From: Sinotaia quadrata
Taxonomy: Eukaryota; Mollusca; Gastropoda; Architaenioglossa; Viviparidae
DNA length: 64,000 nt
Direction: 5' to 3'
Assembly (NCBI GenBank): GCA_028829895.1
Contig: CM054179.1
Location: 105,301,875-105,365,874, forward strand
Shown here: piece after piece, positions 61,000 through 64,000 of the stretch
How positions within the stretch are numbered: the stretch's first letter is position 1
How the letters are laid out: each line of letters begins with the position of its first letter
Made by a program: the position numbers and the translations under genes
The notes under the pieces: generated by a model
What the model saw: the letters and a program-made list of their open reading frames with translations, nothing else
What the model was told of the DNA's origin: nothing
Databases searched by the model: none

Positions 61000-63590
61000 T
61001 GTACTGTAGCACAGATTTCTAAAAATACACGGAAGGTTGCAATTGTTTATTAATTCTAAGCTGCATATATAGTCCACATAGTGAATGTCAGATGTATTTT
61101 GTATTCTGAAAGCAAGAGTTAATATGTATTGAATGTTGCGTGCACGTGTTTTCATTGTCAAAGAATTTCTATATACAGTATTCACATGGGCGTGTGTGTG
61201 TGAGAGAGGGGGAGAGGGGAGAGAAAGAGGTTTAATACGCAACTAACTAGTTCAAATATTTTTTCATCAACAAAGGACGGGACAACAATTAGCATGACAT
61301 AACTTATGACAAACGCTGAAAGACGACCAAAAGTGGAAGGCGCTCGCGACTAATCAAGAATTCTTCCCAGGACAAGCTGAACTCAAACGGTTAGCAATCA
61401 CATCGTCACGCTTGTCGGTAAAGTGCTTTTAAAACCGACATCGTTCAGGTGATAGGTCCATAGGCTAAGTGACACCTACACGGGTTGTCGCAAATTACCA
61501 CTGAAGGACATATCGCAGCTGACTTAAGGACTTGCACCCTTATGTGGCTGGGGGGGGGGGGGAGGTTAAAAGAAATGGGGTCGGCGTTTTCTTTTGTGAA
61601 ATTTGAACCGTGACGGCCGGTGCAAGCTGATCTTAAGCGGCCGACTGACTTCTACCCAACACACTCTCCCCCCCCCCCATCTACCACCATTATCAACACT
61701 TACTACAAAGGCGAAGCGATAGTCCGGCGGTTATCTAATCTGAGCCGTTAAGTGTTATTGACAACGTTCAGTGTTCTAGTTAAGTTAGATGTCACTCGGA
61801 GTGCAGGACAGTTGATGGCTTTCTTGGTTTGAATTTCCTATCTGCTATAAAACTGTCGCTCATCCATAATTAGAGCTGTGTTCGAATGTAGGGAAAAAAA
61901 CAACTTACCTGTGGCTCTTAGCTACTCAAGGTTATAGAATCTCTCTCTAGTCAATCGATATCACAGTTATCTTCTTAATTGATCGCGAAACGTTAGAGTG
62001 AAAATTCCTTTCTGCGGCAATAGGTCAAACAGTTTATGTGAGTTTTGGGTAGTGGCAAAGACAAATGACCTACTTGATCAGTCTGGTTTGAGTCCGTTTC
62101 TAATTTTTGTTGACTTCGAGAGGTCAAATCCTTTCAAAGGTAAACATATCTGTTTCTAAATTTTGCTCATTTCACGTGATCAAATCCTTTCACACACACG
62201 TGAACCTACTGTACTATATATCTCCCGCTTAGAACTTAAACCAACTAATGTTGGATCCGAACGAGAAAAAAAAATCGTAAATAAATCGTAGGTTAGTCTC
62301 AAGTCAGAGGTAAATATAAATACATGTATGATCAGTCTTTGAACTGATGGAGGGCCTTCTAACTAGTTCGTCGCACGGGACAAAAATAGGAATGGTCCCA
62401 CCACAAAGTGCATTCGTTGCACCCACCACTAATTAAGTCTGTCCATGTCAAAGTTTAAATTTCTTCCTACATTAGGCTGCAAAACTGAAAATCAGCAAAA
62501 AAAATTGAAAAAAAATATTTAAACTGGGCCTGTCTGTTGGATCAGCGAAGGGCTGGAAACGAAAATCTATCAGTCAGTCAGGTACATTTAATGGATGGAT
62601 GGATGGGTTAGTAGGTAGATAGATAGATACCATATGAATCTCCAGTTATATGTAAAAACTGGTTTATAAAAAAAAAATATTGAAATTTAACAATTGTAAC
62701 GGTTACATTTCAACTTTTGACAATTTCCATAAGTTAATTTTTAATTTTTAACTAAAAAATTGAAAGTGTAAGCGAAAAGCAGCTAATGCGTTATGACGCG
62801 TTGGTCAATAGGTTTAAAACCTTAGCAGCCATTAACGCTGAAACATAAAACTGTGTCCTCAAGGACTGCTGGGATTGAACAAAGAGCGACAAACCACAGG
62901 GTGCAGGCGCCACTGTTGTTTGGTGCGACTGGTTGTGTAGAGAAAGTAGTGTAACAAGCCCTAGACGGCCGGTAATCAAAAAGATCGTGACAACATTCTT
63001 TTGTTTAAAACTAGCCTCGATGATCTTGGTATGGCTAATGTGAAAAGGAAAGGGAGACAACAAACAACATTCCATTTGACCTTGAATAGAATCAGGACAA
63101 GACCACAGTGATTCTGCACGGAAGAGGGAGCTGCGGAGCACGAGTCCCAACGGTGATTTATACTTGTATATGGTATCAAGCGGAGTTTAAAGTACAAAGA
63201 AATGCCAATGCACTGAACTAATTAATTAAAGACCTACATTTTTCGGTCTTTCATCCACTGCAGAATATTGAAACGAACAAACTAAAGAACGATAACTCAT
63301 GCAAAATACTGGCCTACACTCTCATATCTTGTGCGAGTAAATCATCAACCAAGAAGAGTGAAGAGTACGGGGTAGGTGGGGAGTTACTGCTAAAATAGTA
63401 AAAATTAAAAATTTTCGGAAGAAAAAAATATCACAGGAAGAAGTCATATATTAATATAAAATTGCGAGGGAGTATGCTGCACACATAAAGTAGATTTTTT
63501 TATACATAATTTTATTAGTATATTTTTGTATACTGTTTTGAGAAAGCAAAATCAGAATGGGTCGGCTTGATTGCAAGTCCGTATATGCGC
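61000..63590. other. Intergenic, no gene supported
   Basis: Mixed-composition sequence with G and C homopolymers near 61549 and 61669, and short GATG/GATA runs near 62590-62630. Minus-strand frames at 62791-63197 show no domain or splice support. Could hold regulatory or untranslated sequence of a gene further right. Confidence 0.5.
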
Positions 63591-63690
63591 GTGTTCGTAA
63601 CTAGGGTAAACTATGATGCAGAGGTTAACCCCTAGCTCTAAGAGGTTTATGGTTCAATTCTCATCAGTCGGGGTGAAAAGCTTGAACCGA
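63590..63690 (+). repeat. tRNA-like (SINE-like) unit A
   Basis: Contains GATGCAGAGGTTAACCCCTA and a B-box-like GGTTCAATTCTC. Shares its layout with unit B 310 bases to the right. Cloverleaf pairing is poor, so not called as a tRNA. Confidence 0.4.
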
Positions 63691-63904
63691 AGGGTCCACT
63701 GTTAAATAGTTTTCTATTACTTGGCGAATTTAATAAATGACTACATTTTAAACGATTTGTTACTGGTTCAAAATAAAGCATATAAACCCATCTGCACCGA
63801 TGACTTCGCTTTTTACTTTTCTATGACGTTAATACGTTGTTCTATTTTTAGCCATTTTAGATATTTTATGCATTTATATACTAATGCGCATTTCAGCCGA
63901 AAAT

Positions 63905-64000
63905 GATTGTGTGTGCATAAAGTGATGACGTAGAGATTAACCTCTAGCCAAAGTGGTTCGTGGTCTGATTCCCAATCGAAATGAAACAATCTTTATTTTA
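63905..64000 (+). repeat. tRNA-like (SINE-like) unit B
   Basis: Contains GTAGAGATTAACCTCTAGCC and GGTCTGATTCCCAATC, aligning with unit A. Runs to the window edge with an AT-rich tail. Confidence 0.4.

Noticed and set aside
62791..63197. Minus-strand frames of 119 and 73 codons
   Set aside because: No domain, no plausible splice structure, and nothing to join them to.

Overview
This is AT-rich, intron-rich animal genomic DNA crowded with micro- and minisatellites. The style of the Ig domains, the R2-like (restriction-endonuclease-type) non-LTR retrotransposon pieces and the exon architecture suggest a lophotrochozoan, most likely a mollusc. That assignment is inference. All protein-coding genes I can support lie on the minus strand.

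About 0.5 to 50.6 kb: one very large gene, read right to left. A signal-peptide exon (start codon at 50566-50568) is followed by a 9.4 kb first intron and then 31 more coding exons down to position 470. Reading phases agree across all 32 exons and give at least 2,048 residues. The order is signal peptide, a V-like Ig domain, an ordinary Ig domain, then 21 consecutive Ig domains (the last one cut by the window edge). All 21 share the same motif in the B to C strands: C-x-A-x-C-x-P-x-C-x-[YFLV]-x-W. The C-terminus, and so any transmembrane anchor or lectin-type domain, lies to the left of the window. The product should be a secreted or cell-surface adhesion or recognition molecule. I do not recognise a named family, so no symbol is given.

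The introns hold three antisense or sense fragments of one retrotransposon family (12.6-13.5 kb and 32.4-33.9 kb), a 230 bp GATA microsatellite, and more than twenty minisatellite arrays. Many arrays start exactly at a splice site and are built from copies of the exon edge and splice signal.

50.6 to 55.3 kb: the intergenic region upstream of the Ig gene. It holds a 39 bp array carrying four TTACGTCA (CRE/ATF-like) sites, a perfect tRNA-Asn(GTT) gene on the plus strand at 53185-53258, a decayed duplicate of the end of the next gene (about 53.4-53.65 kb), and a 92 bp array.

55.5 to 57.7 kb: an uninterrupted 717-codon minus-strand reading frame for a Ser-rich, apparently disordered intracellular protein with a basic N-terminus and a DSGYSS phosphodegron-like motif. 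It is unrecognised. 57.7 to 64 kb: minisatellites, a small protein-like GC-richer segment near 59.9 kb, and a pair of tRNA-like (SINE-like) units at the right edge. No other gene is supported there.
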